A stretch of DNA of 42,371 nt, taken from Nitrosomonas oligotropha (GTDB taxonomy: Bacteria > Pseudomonadota > Gammaproteobacteria > Burkholderiales > Nitrosomonadaceae). Shown one piece after another: positions 10,367 to 19,832 of this stretch (position 1 is the first letter of the stretch; every line of letters begins with the position of its first letter). The notes beneath the pieces are model-generated. The model saw only the letters and a program-made list of their open reading frames with translations. It was not told where the DNA came from and ran no database searches. The translations under genes were made by a program, and so were the position numbers. The stretch covers positions 1 to 42,371 of the forward strand of contig NZ_QRBZ01000028.1 in assembly GCF_009833085.1 (NCBI RefSeq), in the 5' to 3' direction.

Positions 10367-11434
10367 ATGGCAAATCATGCAACGATCAAATTGATCAACA
10401 CTATTGATATCTGCAAGTATATGGTTACGATATTTTCTTTACCGAAGCGGTCAAAGTTACCCATTAGCGATTTTTATTTGTTGTGCGGCGCCAGTCTTCT
10501 GTTGATTGGGTGTAGTACGACACAGCCTCCCGTCCAGGTAGTCGATCGCGCAAAAAGCGATGCGGTGCAACCTGTAAAGCCGGTCGAATCGAACAATACC
10601 GATAATCAAGTCTATACGGTGCAGAAAGGCGATACGCTATACGGAATCGCGCTTAATCATGGTGTGGATTTCAAGAAATTAACGGAATTGAATAATATTA
10701 CCGATCCGAAGTCGATCAAACCAGGGCAGAAAATTTATTTGTCGATACCGGCAAAAAGCTCGCAACCGGCATTATTCGCCTTACCACAGCAACCGGAAAC
10801 AGTAACGCTCGAACCGGCGCAAAACCCAGTTGACCGGGCTGTTCCGGTTCCGCCCGAAAGCAGTCCCGCAGTCAGTAGCGGCAAGGTAAAAACCAGTCCT
10901 AAAGCGCTTAAACTGCCTTTTTCAGAGCAGAATGTAGCGCGATTACAATATCCGGCCAATAACCCTTCGCCCGCAATACCGCCTGCACTCGCAGTAGCGG
11001 AAAAAAATACCAAAATTGAAGCCGCTCCTCAACCTGAATCATCCCTGTCCGATAAAGCGGGCAGTTCGGTTGCCGATTGGATCTGGCCGACGACAGGAAA
11101 ATTATTATCTTCGTTTTCCAAGAATTCCAAAGGAGTGAAAATATCCGGTCAAGCCGGGCAACCGGTGCTTGCTTCCGCGGCGGGCGAAGTGGTTTATAGC
11201 GGTCATGGCCTGCGCGGCTATGGAAATCTGATCATTATCAAGCATGACAATACATTCCTCAGTGCTTATGCGCACAACAGTAAGTTGCTGGTCAAAGAAG
11301 GTGAAGCCGTGGTGAAAGGACAGAAAATCGCGGAAATGGGGAATACCGATACGGATACGATTCAGCTCCATTTTGAAATCCGTAAACATGGCAAACCGGT
11401 TGATCCGTTACAATATTTACCTAACCAATCGTAA
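10367..11434 (+). CDS. nlpD: NlpD-like murein hydrolase activator lipoprotein (LysM + degenerate M23)
   Basis: A lipoprotein with lipobox LLIGC near residue 48, a LysM peptidoglycan-binding domain (VYTVQKGDTLYGIA onwards, about residues 83-128), a long Pro/Ala/Ser-rich linker, and a C-terminal LytM/M23 domain (about 255-352). The catalytic HxH is degenerate: Gln stands where the first His should be (QLHFEIR), so it is probably a non-enzymatic activator of division amidases, as known for NlpD. ATG 10367 has a good GAGG ribosome site. Starting at ATG 10421 would give a more usual short signal peptide, so the real N-terminus is uncertain. Unlike in many proteobacteria, no rpoS follows. Confidence 0.92.
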   Translation: MANHATIKLINTIDICKYMVTIFSLPKRSKLPISDFYLLCGASLLLIGCSTTQPPVQVVDRAKSDAVQPVKPVESNNTDNQVYTVQKGDTLYGIALNHGVDFKKLTELNNITDPKSIKPGQKIYLSIPAKSSQPALFALPQQPETVTLEPAQNPVDRAVPVPPESSPAVSSGKVKTSPKALKLPFSEQNVARLQYPANNPSPAIPPALAVAEKNTKIEAAPQPESSLSDKAGSSVADWIWPTTGKLLSSFSKNSKGVKISGQAGQPVLASAAGEVVYSGHGLRGYGNLIIIKHDNTFLSAYAHNSKLLVKEGEAVVKGQKIAEMGNTDTDTIQLHFEIRKHGKPVDPLQYLPNQS

Positions 11435-11466
11435 TAGCCGGTAGTAAACCGGCTCGACAGAATAAC

Positions 11467-11504
11467 AAAAAAGCGCATAACCCTTTAGAGTTATGCGCTT
11501 TTTT
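11467..11504 (+). terminator. Bidirectional terminator between nlpD and smbP
   Basis: A run of A, then GCGCATAAC (11473-11481), an 8-base loop and GTTATGCGC (11490-11498), then a run of T. The A and T tracts flank the stem symmetrically, so the hairpin serves the plus-strand surE-pcm-nlpD unit and the minus-strand smbP gene, which converge here. Confidence 0.9.
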
Positions 11505-11518
11505 ATCTCAGCTGTTTT

Positions 11519-11872
11519 TTATTCAGCAACAGAATGCCGCAGGTGTTTCAACGCTTCGGCAGTATGTTTGGTCGCTTCCTCCGCATGATCTTGTTTCGCA
11601 TGCGCGATCGCTTCTTCTAAATGTTTGATCGATTCGGTTATGTGTTGATGTGCCCCAGCAGACTCTTTTTCCGCGGCTTTGGCATGGGTGAGGCTTTCTT
11701 GCGCGTGATCCAGCAATGCTTTGCTATGTCCCGCTTTGCCGTGAATCTGCGCATCCTCCGCGTGTTTTATCGCTTCCGTTGCATGCTGGTGCGCGTCCGC
11801 TGCAATGGCTGGTGAACCGAAGTAAAACAAAGCGCCGGTTACAGTAATCGCTATGGTTTTCCTGAGTTTCAT
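11519..11872 (-). CDS. smbP: SmbP-like histidine-rich periplasmic metal-binding protein
   Basis: A 117-residue protein with a clear signal peptide (MKLRKTIAITVTGALFYFGS, cut near AIA/AD). The mature part of about 93 residues has 15 His and is built of degenerate heptads such as HATEAIK, HAEDAQI, HAQESLT and HLEEAIA. This is the pattern of SmbP, the small Cu(II)/Fe(III)-binding periplasmic protein described from Nitrosomonas europaea, a helix-rich copper buffer. I chose ATG at 11872 because a GGAGGG ribosome site precedes it; the longer frame adds 15 unsupported residues. It has no cytochrome or transporter partner nearby. Copper buffering is inferred from the family. Confidence 0.88.
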   Translation of the reverse strand: MKLRKTIAITVTGALFYFGSPAIAADAHQHATEAIKHAEDAQIHGKAGHSKALLDHAQESLTHAKAAEKESAGAHQHITESIKHLEEAIAHAKQDHAEEATKHTAEALKHLRHSVAE

Positions 11873-11944
11873 ACTAATACCCTCCGTGCTGGTTAAGAAA
11901 AGGTTGCCAATGCTCAACAGTGATCAATTTGTGCAGCCGGGATA

Positions 11945-12715
11945 CTAAAGGCTGATCAGGCTATTGAGTGTTTTATAATCGACCCATCCCCGTTCAAGCG
12001 TGATACCGCCCATGTGCGTGAATGGCTGGGATGGTTCGCCCAGATCGGACAGAACAGTCGCCGCGCCGCTAAAATCTTGTGAACGGGTATAACCGCTGAC
12101 CGTAATGAGGGTGGAAAGATTTGCCGCCCGCGCTGATTTCAAACCGTTTTCCGAGTCTTCTATAGCGATGCATTGCGGCGCGGTTAGTTTGAGTTGATCG
12201 AGCACCCAGTGGTAAATATCCGGCGCCGGTTTTTTAAACGGCACGATATCGCCGGCGCCGATCACATCAAACCAGCCGATCGATTCTTCACCCAGCGTCG
12301 ATTTAAGCAGCGCGGTGACATTTTCCATTGTCGTCGTGGTTGCGATCGCAAGCTTTACTTTTTCCCGCCGCAGCTCGTGAATCAGCCGGGCGACACCGGG
12401 GCGTAACGGGATATTGCCGGTTTCCATCAACGACTCGAAGTGCTTGGTTTTGGTCTTGTGCAAACTGGCTATCCATTCGGTCAGATTACTTTTGTCGAGC
12501 CCGGCGGGTGCGTATCTCTCCATGAAATAGCGGATCCGCTCCTTGCCACCGGTAATTTGCAGTAACTCACCATAAAGATCGATATCCCAATTCCAGTCGA
12601 GGTGGAATTGTTTGAAGGCGGCATTGAAAGCCAGACGATGACCATCCTGCTCCGTGTCGGCAAGCGTGCCGTCAACATCGAATAGTACAGCTTGTAATTT
12701 ATTATTTGTATTCAT
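11945..12715 (-). CDS. cbbY: HAD-superfamily hydrolase of the CbbY type
   Basis: A 256-residue haloacid-dehalogenase phosphatase. Motif I is FDVDGTLADTE, with the nucleophile and acid/base Asp pair. Motif II lies in ATTTTMENV, and motifs III/IV are KKPAPDIYHW and AIEDSENGLKSA. The sequence after motif I (DGHRLAFNAAF) is that of CbbY, which degrades xylulose-1,5-bisphosphate, an inhibitory by-product of Rubisco. That fits a Calvin-cycle autotroph, although no cbb genes are in this window. It sits between smbP and the Sua5-type gene on the same strand. The ribosome site is weak. A generic phosphoglycolate-phosphatase role is the alternative. Confidence 0.88.
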   Translation of the reverse strand: MNTNNKLQAVLFDVDGTLADTEQDGHRLAFNAAFKQFHLDWNWDIDLYGELLQITGGKERIRYFMERYAPAGLDKSNLTEWIASLHKTKTKHFESLMETGNIPLRPGVARLIHELRREKVKLAIATTTTMENVTALLKSTLGEESIGWFDVIGAGDIVPFKKPAPDIYHWVLDQLKLTAPQCIAIEDSENGLKSARAANLSTLITVSGYTRSQDFSGAATVLSDLGEPSQPFTHMGGITLERGWVDYKTLNSLISL

Positions 12716-12739
12716 TTTTTAATCATGGTAAGAGTTGAA

Positions 12740-13762
12740 TCAGTGATAGCTGGCGCGTTGTAGGCGATCCGTGACGGCTAACCATCCCGGATGATCCGGC
12801 GGCGCCTCAACGAGCAGATAATCAAATGCTGCCCGGTCAAACTGCCTTAATCTGGCATACAGTTGCTGACCATACGCCACAGGATCGGACGGCATGGCGA
12901 ATTGTTCGATGGATTGACTCAAGGCGGGCCGTGACTGAGCGCTGTGCGACCAAGTTATGACCAGTATGCGCAAATCTTGTTCCGCCAGCGCCAGCGCACG
13001 TTGCCATAGTTGCTCCGCGGGGTAAATTCTCAAGGGCGTTGCCGGGGCATAGTGCGCGGGTAAGGATCCGGAAGTGCGGATGGTTTGCTGGCCATTGTGC
13101 GCCAGCAGAACCGGACCTGCCAGCACAGTTTCAAGCGCGGATAGCGCAATTCCTCCCGGCCTGAGTATTTGCGGTAAGTCATCGTGAAAACTGATGATGG
13201 TGCTTTCCAGACCGACTGCGCACGCACCGCCGTCCAGGATCATATCGACTTCCGAACCTAATTCTTGCTGCACGTGCGCGGCTGTGGTCGGACTGATGCG
13301 CCCGAACCGGTTGGCCGAAGGCGCGGCCAATGCTTTCTCAGGACCTAATGCTTGCAGTAGAGCCAACGCGATGGGATGCGCCGGTATGCGCAGTCCGACA
13401 GTATCTTGTCCCCCCGTAACGCAATCGGGTATGCGCCGGTTGCGCTGCAGGATGAGTGTCAAAGGCCCGGGCCAGAAGCGCTGCGCCAGCTTCCAGGCGG
13501 ATTCGGGTATTGCTTGCGCCCAATAATGCAAATGGGCAATAGCGCCGATGTGGACAATCAGCGGATGATCGGCGGGGCGTTGTTTTATCCGGTATATCCT
13601 GTGGATAGCGGAAGGATTGGTGGCATCGGCACCCAGACCGTAGACGGTTTCAGTAGGAAACGCAACCGTTCCGCCCGCGCATAATATCCCCGCTGCGGCA
13701 GTAATTTGCTGTTGTTGCTCCGCGGTCAACCCGGACTGCGGTGTGGATAGCGTTGGTTCCAT
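12740..13762 (-). CDS. Threonylcarbamoyl-AMP synthase, Sua5 type
   Basis: Makes threonylcarbamoyl-AMP from threonine, bicarbonate and ATP, the first step of t6A37 modification of ANN-decoding tRNAs. The N-terminal YrdC/Sua5 domain (about 15-210) has GGTVAFPTETVYGLGADA, the KQRPADHPL motif and the SANRFGRISPT segment. At 340 residues it also carries the extra C-terminal Sua5 domain (about 235-338), so it is the long Sua5 form and not short TsaC. It is part of a minus-strand run nadA, clsB, sua5, cbbY. Confidence 0.94.
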   Translation of the reverse strand: MEPTLSTPQSGLTAEQQQQITAAAGILCAGGTVAFPTETVYGLGADATNPSAIHRIYRIKQRPADHPLIVHIGAIAHLHYWAQAIPESAWKLAQRFWPGPLTLILQRNRRIPDCVTGGQDTVGLRIPAHPIALALLQALGPEKALAAPSANRFGRISPTTAAHVQQELGSEVDMILDGGACAVGLESTIISFHDDLPQILRPGGIALSALETVLAGPVLLAHNGQQTIRTSGSLPAHYAPATPLRIYPAEQLWQRALALAEQDLRILVITWSHSAQSRPALSQSIEQFAMPSDPVAYGQQLYARLRQFDRAAFDYLLVEAPPDHPGWLAVTDRLQRASYH

Positions 13763-13831
13763 TGTCGTAACTTTCGATTCTCGGTTAAGGCAAAGCGATC
13801 ATGCCAAGGTGCCATCGTACGGCGAAATGAA

Positions 13832-15004
13832 TCACGGTGTATTGTCATGCCAGTCATATCCCAATATGCCTTGCATCATTCGCACGATATGAAAGCTCAG
13901 CCAATTCACGATGTAGTTGCGCCATGAAAAAATACTTTCGCTGGCCGCAGTTACAGGGATCGATTGTTGCGCAATGGCCGTCTTTAAACTGGTTCTTAAG
14001 GTAGCGGCAAATTCGTGATCTTCAATGACGACATTGGCCTCGCGCGCAAGCAGCAAACTAAATGGATCGATATTGGAAGAGCCGACTGTGGCCCAATGCT
14101 GATCAATGACCGCTACTTTTGCGTGCAAATAACTGCGATTATATTCATAAATTTTAATTCCCGCTCCCAAGAGATTTTCGTACAGGGCCTGGGTGGCATG
14201 ATGCTGCAAGCGGTATTCGATTTTACCTTGCAGTAAAAGTTCGACGTGCACACCGCGCCGTGCGGCATTTTTCAGCGCGTTGCTGAACTTTCTTCCCGGC
14301 AGAAAATAGGCATTGGCGATAATAATCTCGCTTTGTGCCTGATTAATGGCATCCAAATAAGCATGCTCGATATCGTGACGATGCCGCCAATTATCGCGTA
14401 TCAGCAATGCGGCTTTTTGATTTCCGCATGGTTCACCGGATGGTTTAATCGCGGCAGGGTGCACCCAGCGCTTTTTAAAATGCGCCCAGGCGACGATCAG
14501 CCATAAATGCCGCGCAGCTTTATGAATTTGCACCAGTAACGGGCCGCGGATAATGACGGCATAATCGAAACGCGGAGTCAGATTTTCCGGGTTATGTTCG
14601 TCGTCGATGATATTGATTCCGCCGATGAAAGCGATTTGCGCATCAATGATGGCTAATTTGCGGTGCATGCGGCGCAACCGGTAGCGGCGCGGCTTTGAGA
14701 AAATGAATTCCGGCCGGAATATGAGCACTTTGATGCCCGCTTGCAGCATCCGCTGTATTTCTTCCCGGGGGAAATCCTGCGAGCCGAAGCCATCGAGCAG
14801 CAAAAACACCGCTACACCACGCTGAGCCGCACGTTTTAAAGCATCGGCGATTTTTCTGCCAATTGCGTCGTATTCAAAAATATACGTTTCCAGGTGGATT
14901 TCAGTGTGCGCTTTGTCGATTGCGGCTTCTAATTCCGGGAAATACTCCGCGCCATTGTGCAGTAAAGTGATGTGATTGTTCTCAACAAAGTGAAAATTTC
15001 TCAT
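13832..15004 (-). CDS. clsB: Cardiolipin synthase B-like phospholipase D family protein
   Basis: A 390-residue protein with two phospholipase-D HxKxxxxD motifs: HRKLAIID (H114, K116, D121) followed by GGINI, and HAKVAVID (H294, K296, D301) followed by GSSNID. The absence of N-terminal membrane helices and the YIFEYDAIGRKIADAL segment near residue 41 match ClsB (YbhO), which makes cardiolipin from phosphatidyl donors at the inner membrane. The ribosome site before ATG 15004 is poor. Other PLD-family phosphatidyltransferases cannot be ruled out. Confidence 0.88.
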   Translation of the reverse strand: MRNFHFVENNHITLLHNGAEYFPELEAAIDKAHTEIHLETYIFEYDAIGRKIADALKRAAQRGVAVFLLLDGFGSQDFPREEIQRMLQAGIKVLIFRPEFIFSKPRRYRLRRMHRKLAIIDAQIAFIGGINIIDDEHNPENLTPRFDYAVIIRGPLLVQIHKAARHLWLIVAWAHFKKRWVHPAAIKPSGEPCGNQKAALLIRDNWRHRHDIEHAYLDAINQAQSEIIIANAYFLPGRKFSNALKNAARRGVHVELLLQGKIEYRLQHHATQALYENLLGAGIKIYEYNRSYLHAKVAVIDQHWATVGSSNIDPFSLLLAREANVVIEDHEFAATLRTSLKTAIAQQSIPVTAASESIFSWRNYIVNWLSFHIVRMMQGILGYDWHDNTP

Positions 15005-15128
15005 GGAGAAAACAAGCGCTGTACCGGTGCGATAGGCGTGAGTGCGAGATCAATCAGCCGGTGGAAATGTTCCGGCATGTTGCGGCAAATGGTTGGCGGA
15101 TTTCCAGACACGGATTGATGCTGTGCGA

Positions 15129-16226
15129 TTACGAGATGCTCAGCATTCTATCCAATGCCACTTTTGCCAGTTTGGCCTCATGTTCAGGCACTTTGATCTG
15201 ATTGACCGCATTGCCGTTAACCAGATTTTCCAGTGCCCAGGCCAAATGCTGAGGATCGATCCGAGCCATGGTCGAGCACATACACACCATCGGCGACATG
15301 AATTGGACGATTTTATCCTGTGCTTTGAATTCCTCGGCGATCCGGCTGACCAGATTCAATTCCGTACCAACCAGCCAGCGTGTGCCGCTTTTCGCGGCTG
15401 CGATGGTTTTGATGATGTATTCCGTCGAACCGACATAGTCCGATGCCTTGCACACTTCAAAGCTGCATTCCGGGTGCGAGATCACAATACCGTCGGGGTG
15501 CTGATTGCGGAAACGGATAATATGCTGCGGCTGGAACATTTGATGCACCGAGCAATGGCCTTTCCACAACAGGATTTTGGCTTTCTTGATTTGTTCGGGC
15601 GTCAATCCGCCCATCGGTTCGTCAAAATTCCATACCACCATTTCATCTAACGGAATGCCTAATTGATGCCCGCTCCAGCGGCCCAGATGCTGGTCAGGGA
15701 AAAACAGCACTTTTTCGCGTTGTTTGAACGACCATTGTAGAACTTTACCGGCATTGCTGGAAGTGCAGACGATGCCTTCATGTTCTCCGCAGAACGCTTT
15801 CAGGTCGGCGGCGGAATTGATGTAGGTCACGGGGGTGATCGCTTCATCGGGATTCAGTATTTCCGCAAGCTCGCGCCAGGCGCGCTCGACATTGGCGAGA
15901 TTGGCCATGTCGGCCATGGAACAGCCGGCCGCCATATCGGGCAGAATTGCGATTTGCGCCGGACTGGAAAGCATATCCGCAACTTCCGCCATAAAATGCA
16001 CGCCGCAGAACACCAAATAATCCGCGTCCGTTTGCGCGGCAAGATGGGAAAGCTTTAAGGAATCACCGGTCAAGTCCGCGTGCCGGTATACATCGGCGCG
16101 TTGATAATGATGAGCCAGAATGACGGCGCGCTTTCCCAGCGCTTTTTTGGCGCTGACGATGCGTTGTGCGCATATTTCATCCTGCAGTTGATCATACTGT
16201 TCAAATTCAAAGGCTTCTTGATGCAT
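15129..16226 (-). CDS. nadA: Quinolinate synthase
   Basis: Condenses iminoaspartate with dihydroxyacetone phosphate to quinolinate in NAD synthesis, using an oxygen-sensitive 4Fe-4S cluster. The 365-residue product has the three repeated NadA domains with the three conserved cluster cysteines in the LVFCGVHFMAEVADML, GIVCTSSNA and MVCMC segments. Other signature stretches are AVILAHHYQ and PDQHLGRW. AGGA lies 6 bases before ATG 16226. It is divergent from lptC and may lead the minus-strand run. Confidence 0.96.
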   Translation of the reverse strand: MHQEAFEFEQYDQLQDEICAQRIVSAKKALGKRAVILAHHYQRADVYRHADLTGDSLKLSHLAAQTDADYLVFCGVHFMAEVADMLSSPAQIAILPDMAAGCSMADMANLANVERAWRELAEILNPDEAITPVTYINSAADLKAFCGEHEGIVCTSSNAGKVLQWSFKQREKVLFFPDQHLGRWSGHQLGIPLDEMVVWNFDEPMGGLTPEQIKKAKILLWKGHCSVHQMFQPQHIIRFRNQHPDGIVISHPECSFEVCKASDYVGSTEYIIKTIAAAKSGTRWLVGTELNLVSRIAEEFKAQDKIVQFMSPMVCMCSTMARIDPQHLAWALENLVNGNAVNQIKVPEHEAKLAKVALDRMLSIS

Positions 16227-16351
16227 TGCGATCCTGTTCTTCCCAATTTGTTGATTGAATGATGCACATTACTCTACTTTAAGATATAGATTCAAGCTGA
16301 AATTTAAAGGACCACAGCCGGGATCGATTCATAAAATGAGAATTAGTGTTC

Positions 16352-16360
16352 TGTTATAAT
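16352..16360 (+). promoter_or_regulatory. Extended -10 promoter candidate for lptC
   Basis: TG-T-TATAAT at 16352-16360 in the nadA-lptC divergent gap is a perfect extended -10 element, 78 bases before the lptC start. No strong -35 box is seen at 17 bases. It would drive the lptCAB-rpoN group. Confidence 0.55.
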
Positions 16361-16438
16361 TCATAAAAGTGAAAATTTTAAGCGGCAGTATCCGGCCAGT
16401 TCTACATTACCGCGATTAAAAAACGAATAAATTTCCAG

Positions 16439-17005
16439 ATGAGCGCTCGCCTACATATCAGATCTCCTTTGATCCTCGTGGTCTTGTTGATCTTTTTGAC
16501 CTTTTGGCTGGATCGTCTGACCCGGCCGCCGGAACAAATGAAGGATGATGATTTATATCGCAATCCGGATTATATTGCGGAGAATTTATCCGGCATCCGG
16601 ATGGAATACGAGCATGCGATTCAGCGTAAATTCACCGCGCAAAAATTATTTCATTATCTCGATGATAAGGTTACGGAACTGGAGCAAATCAATTTTATCA
16701 ACACCGAGCCGGAAAAGCCGCTGATGCGTTTGTTTGCGGATCGGGCGGTCATAATCAGTAAAGGTAAGGATATTTATTTAACCGGAGATGTGATGGCCAT
16801 CAGAGGAGCGGATGATGATAAAAGCAAGATTACTTTAGCGACTAATTTCTTGCATCTTATTCCGGACGAAAGCTTGATTAAGTCGGATCAGGCCGTAACC
16901 ATTTCAAGATTTAAAACCACGGTCAATGCGAATGGACTGGAGTTCAATAACCGCACCGGGATGATGCAGCTCCTCTCCAATGTGAAGGCTGTCAATAAAA
17001 AGTAA
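16439..17005 (+). CDS. lptC: LPS export protein LptC
   Basis: A 188-residue bitopic inner-membrane protein: one N-terminal membrane helix (about residues 9-24, LILVVLLIFLTFWL), then a periplasmic beta-jellyroll. LptC receives lipopolysaccharide from LptB2FG and passes it to LptA. The YIAENLSGIRM start of the periplasmic part and the two following genes support the call. The start at ATG 16439 has a weak ribosome site. lptA begins 11 bases after its stop. Confidence 0.93.
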   Translation: MSARLHIRSPLILVVLLIFLTFWLDRLTRPPEQMKDDDLYRNPDYIAENLSGIRMEYEHAIQRKFTAQKLFHYLDDKVTELEQINFINTEPEKPLMRLFADRAVIISKGKDIYLTGDVMAIRGADDDKSKITLATNFLHLIPDESLIKSDQAVTISRFKTTVNANGLEFNNRTGMMQLLSNVKAVNKK

Positions 17006-17016
17006 TTGAATAAAAT

Positions 17017-17550
17017 ATGAAGATACTGTCCGTTATTGGTTTTGCTAGTTTATTTTTTATCCAACCGGCCGCGGCTGAGCGGGCCGATCGTGAGAAACCG
17101 ATCCATCTGGAAGCGGATCATGCCACGGTGGAGGATGTGAATCGTAAGGAGGGCAGCCGGATCAGCACATTCACCGGAAATGTCGTGCTGACGCAAGGAA
17201 CGATGCGCATATTGGCCAATAAAGTGGTGATGAAGGAGGATCCGCAAGGATTCCGGCATGCCACCGCAACGGGAGACTTGGTGAGTTTCCGGCAAAAGCG
17301 CGATCGTATGAATGAGTACGTCGAGGGATGGAGCGAACGGGCGGAATACGATAGTAAAGCGGACAAAATCGAATTGTTCCGGCAAGCGCGGCTGAAGCGT
17401 GGCTCCGATGAAGTGCAGGGCGACTATATTTCCTATGACATGACCACTGAGTTTTTCAAGGTTGTCGGCAGCAAAGAGCGCGGTGTTGAAAGCGGCCCCG
17501 ATAAGCGAGTGCGTATCACCATCCAGCCTAAAAATAAACCCGAAGAATAA
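17017..17550 (+). CDS. lptA: LPS transport periplasmic protein LptA
   Basis: A 177-residue OstA-fold protein with a signal peptide ([20 protein letters not shown]) and the typical LptA sequence: [25 protein letters not shown], and later strands up to a charged tail. LptA forms the periplasmic bridge that carries lipopolysaccharide to the outer membrane. It lies between lptC and lptB with short gaps, the normal lptC-lptA-lptB order. Confidence 0.95.
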   Translation: MKILSVIGFASLFFIQPAAAERADREKPIHLEADHATVEDVNRKEGSRISTFTGNVVLTQGTMRILANKVVMKEDPQGFRHATATGDLVSFRQKRDRMNEYVEGWSERAEYDSKADKIELFRQARLKRGSDEVQGDYISYDMTTEFFKVVGSKERGVESGPDKRVRITIQPKNKPEE

Positions 17551-17584
17551 ATCTCCGATTAAAGAGTGGAATGAATCTCATAAA

Positions 17585-18307
17585 ATGAGTGAGTTAAGAG
17601 CGAGTAATTTAAAGAAACGCTATAAATCACGCACGGTTGTGCAGGATGTGTCTTTTTCACTGGGCAGCGGTGAGGTGATCGGCTTACTGGGTCCCAATGG
17701 CGCCGGTAAAACGACCTGCTTTTATATGATTGTCGGCTTGGTGCCGCTGGATGGCGGCGGAATTTATCTGAACGATCAGGATTTAGGTCAGATGGCGATT
17801 CACCAGCGCGCAAAACTTGGATTAAGTTACCTGCCGCAAGAAGCCTCCATTTTCCGGCGTTTGACCGTTGAAGAAAATATTCTGGCGATCCTGGAATTGC
17901 AGCCTTTCGATGAAGACACGAAACAGCGGTATTTAGATGACTTATTACACGATTTGCACATCAGTCATTTGCGCGATAATGCCGCAATCAGTCTGTCCGG
18001 AGGTGAACGCCGCCGTGTTGAAATAGCGCGTGCATTGGCGTCTCAGCCGCGGTTTATTCTGTTGGATGAACCGTTTGCCGGCGTTGATCCGATAGCTGTC
18101 ATCGATATTCAGAAAGTGATCTCCTTTCTAAAGGAAAGGGGGATCGGTGTTCTCATTACCGATCATAATGTGCGCGAGACTTTAGGAATCTGTGACAGGG
18201 CTTATATCATCAGCGAAGGCCACGTGCTGGCCCAAGGTAAACCTGAAGAGATCATCAATAATGAAAAAGTTAGAGAAGTCTATTTGGGGGAACACTTCCG
18301 GCTATAG
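17585..18307 (+). CDS. lptB: LPS export ABC transporter ATPase LptB
   Basis: A 240-residue ATPase that powers LPS extraction with LptF and LptG (not in this window). Walker A is [10 protein letters not shown], the Q-loop region is LPQEASIF, the ABC signature is [15 protein letters not shown] and Walker B is [13 protein letters not shown], followed by the switch His in ITDHNV. I chose ATG 17585, 34 bases after the lptA stop, because [16 protein letters not shown] is the normal N-terminus. A longer frame running into lptA in another phase is not coding. Confidence 0.97.
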   Translation: MSELRASNLKKRYKSRTVVQDVSFSLGSGEVIGLLGPNGAGKTTCFYMIVGLVPLDGGGIYLNDQDLGQMAIHQRAKLGLSYLPQEASIFRRLTVEENILAILELQPFDEDTKQRYLDDLLHDLHISHLRDNAAISLSGGERRRVEIARALASQPRFILLDEPFAGVDPIAVIDIQKVISFLKERGIGVLITDHNVRETLGICDRAYIISEGHVLAQGKPEEIINNEKVREVYLGEHFRL

Positions 18308-18361
18308 CATTCCGGGTGGACTGCAACTGAATCGATTGGCGATTATTGTTTTCTCAGGATT

Positions 18362-19813
18362 ATGAAGCCGACACTCCAATTAAAGGTATCGCAGCAACTC
18401 AGACTGACTCCCCAATTGCAGCAATCTATCCGGCTGTTGCAGTTATCCACCGTTGAATTGAATCAAGAAATTGAGCGAATGGTGCAAGAGAACCCATTGC
18501 TGGAACTGGGGGAAGAGTGGAACGCCCCGCCAGCGGTCGTCTCATCCGATCACCCGGAAACCGCTTCCGGATCAGCAGATTCCGATGATGTCTCAGCAGA
18601 AGCCGAATCGGCCGAAGTCAAAGCGGAGCAGGAAGAGGATTTTGAGCACGATCCGGAGTGGCAGCAGGAAAGTGCGGTCTCTTATGCTGCTCCTGAAGAT
18701 GATGATCTGGATGGACCGCAGATACCTGACAAGCCGTTAAGTTTGCGGGAACACTTGAATTTTCAAACCTGCCTGAGTCAGATTTCCGAGCGGGAAAAAA
18801 TAATCATCGGTCTGCTGATCGACAGTCTGGACGATGATGGTTATCTGTTACAGGACTTAAACGAGTTGATGACTCTGCTGCCCGTGGAATTGAACATCGG
18901 CTCCGATGATTTACAGTGTGCGCTGCAACGTTTGCAGCATTTCGATCCCGTGGGCGTGGGCGCGCGCAATTTGCAGGAATGCCTGTTATTGCAGCTACAA
19001 GCGATGCCCGATAGCACCGATCATCGTGACCAAGCGATCAAGGTGGTGCGGGATTATCTGGACATTCTGGCTTCTCATGATTTCGGTCAAATAAAAAAAC
19101 TGCTGGCTTGTAACGATGAAAGCCTGCGTGCTGTCAACAAACTGATTACCAGTTTGAACCCTAAGCCGGGCGCGCAATTTTGTTCTCACAACGAACGCTA
19201 CATTGTGCCCGATATTACGGTGACGAAAAGAGGCGGGGTATGGGTGGCGCATCTTAATGCGAATGCGATTCCGCGCCTGAATATAAACCATCTCTATGCT
19301 AACATACTCAAACAGGAGCATCATTCCGCGCGTCAATTAGTCGGTCAGTTGAATGAGGCCAAATGGTTAATAAAAAATATACAACAACGCTTCAGTACCA
19401 TTCTGAAAGTAGCCAATGCCATCGTGGAGCGGCAGCAGCAATTTTTTGAACACGGTGCAATTGCGATGCGCCCGCTGGTGCTGCGCGAGATTGCGGAAAC
19501 TTTGGGCCTGCATGAGTCCACAGTATCACGGGTAACGACGCAAAAATTTATGTATACTCCGCGGGGTATTTTTGAGCTCAAATATTTTTTTGGCAGCCAT
19601 GTTGCCACGGATTCGGGCGGCGCTTGTTCAGCCACGGCGATTCGTGCGTTGATCAAACAATTGGTGCAGGAAGAAAATCCAAGGAAGCCGCTGAGCGATA
19701 ATAAAATTTCAAGTATTCTTGAGCAACAGGGTATTGTTGTTGCGCGTCGAACCATTGCGAAGTATCGCGAATCGTTACAGATTCCGGCAGCTAATCTTCG
19801 CAAATCATTTTAA
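18362..19813 (+). CDS. rpoN: RNA polymerase sigma-54 factor
   Basis: A 483-residue sigma-54. It has the Gln/Leu-rich region I (QQLRLTPQLQQSIRLLQLS) needed for activator response, an acidic region II (about 55-115), the core-binding domain, the helix-turn-helix (LHESTVSRVT) and the C-terminal RpoN box ARRTIAKYRE that reads the -24 element. It directs activator-dependent promoters, classically for nitrogen and often for flagellar genes. Its place after lptB and before hpf-ptsN is the conserved proteobacterial order. Confidence 0.97.
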   Translation: MKPTLQLKVSQQLRLTPQLQQSIRLLQLSTVELNQEIERMVQENPLLELGEEWNAPPAVVSSDHPETASGSADSDDVSAEAESAEVKAEQEEDFEHDPEWQQESAVSYAAPEDDDLDGPQIPDKPLSLREHLNFQTCLSQISEREKIIIGLLIDSLDDDGYLLQDLNELMTLLPVELNIGSDDLQCALQRLQHFDPVGVGARNLQECLLLQLQAMPDSTDHRDQAIKVVRDYLDILASHDFGQIKKLLACNDESLRAVNKLITSLNPKPGAQFCSHNERYIVPDITVTKRGGVWVAHLNANAIPRLNINHLYANILKQEHHSARQLVGQLNEAKWLIKNIQQRFSTILKVANAIVERQQQFFEHGAIAMRPLVLREIAETLGLHESTVSRVTTQKFMYTPRGIFELKYFFGSHVATDSGGACSATAIRALIKQLVQEENPRKPLSDNKISSILEQQGIVVARRTIAKYRESLQIPAANLRKSF

Positions 19814-19832
19814 TCAGATTAGAGGAAGGATA

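Noticed and set aside
15042..15650. A 202-codon open frame on the plus strand
   Set aside because: It lies opposite nadA, whose minus-strand product is clearly quinolinate synthase; the plus-strand translation is Cys/His/Arg-rich with no family resemblance.
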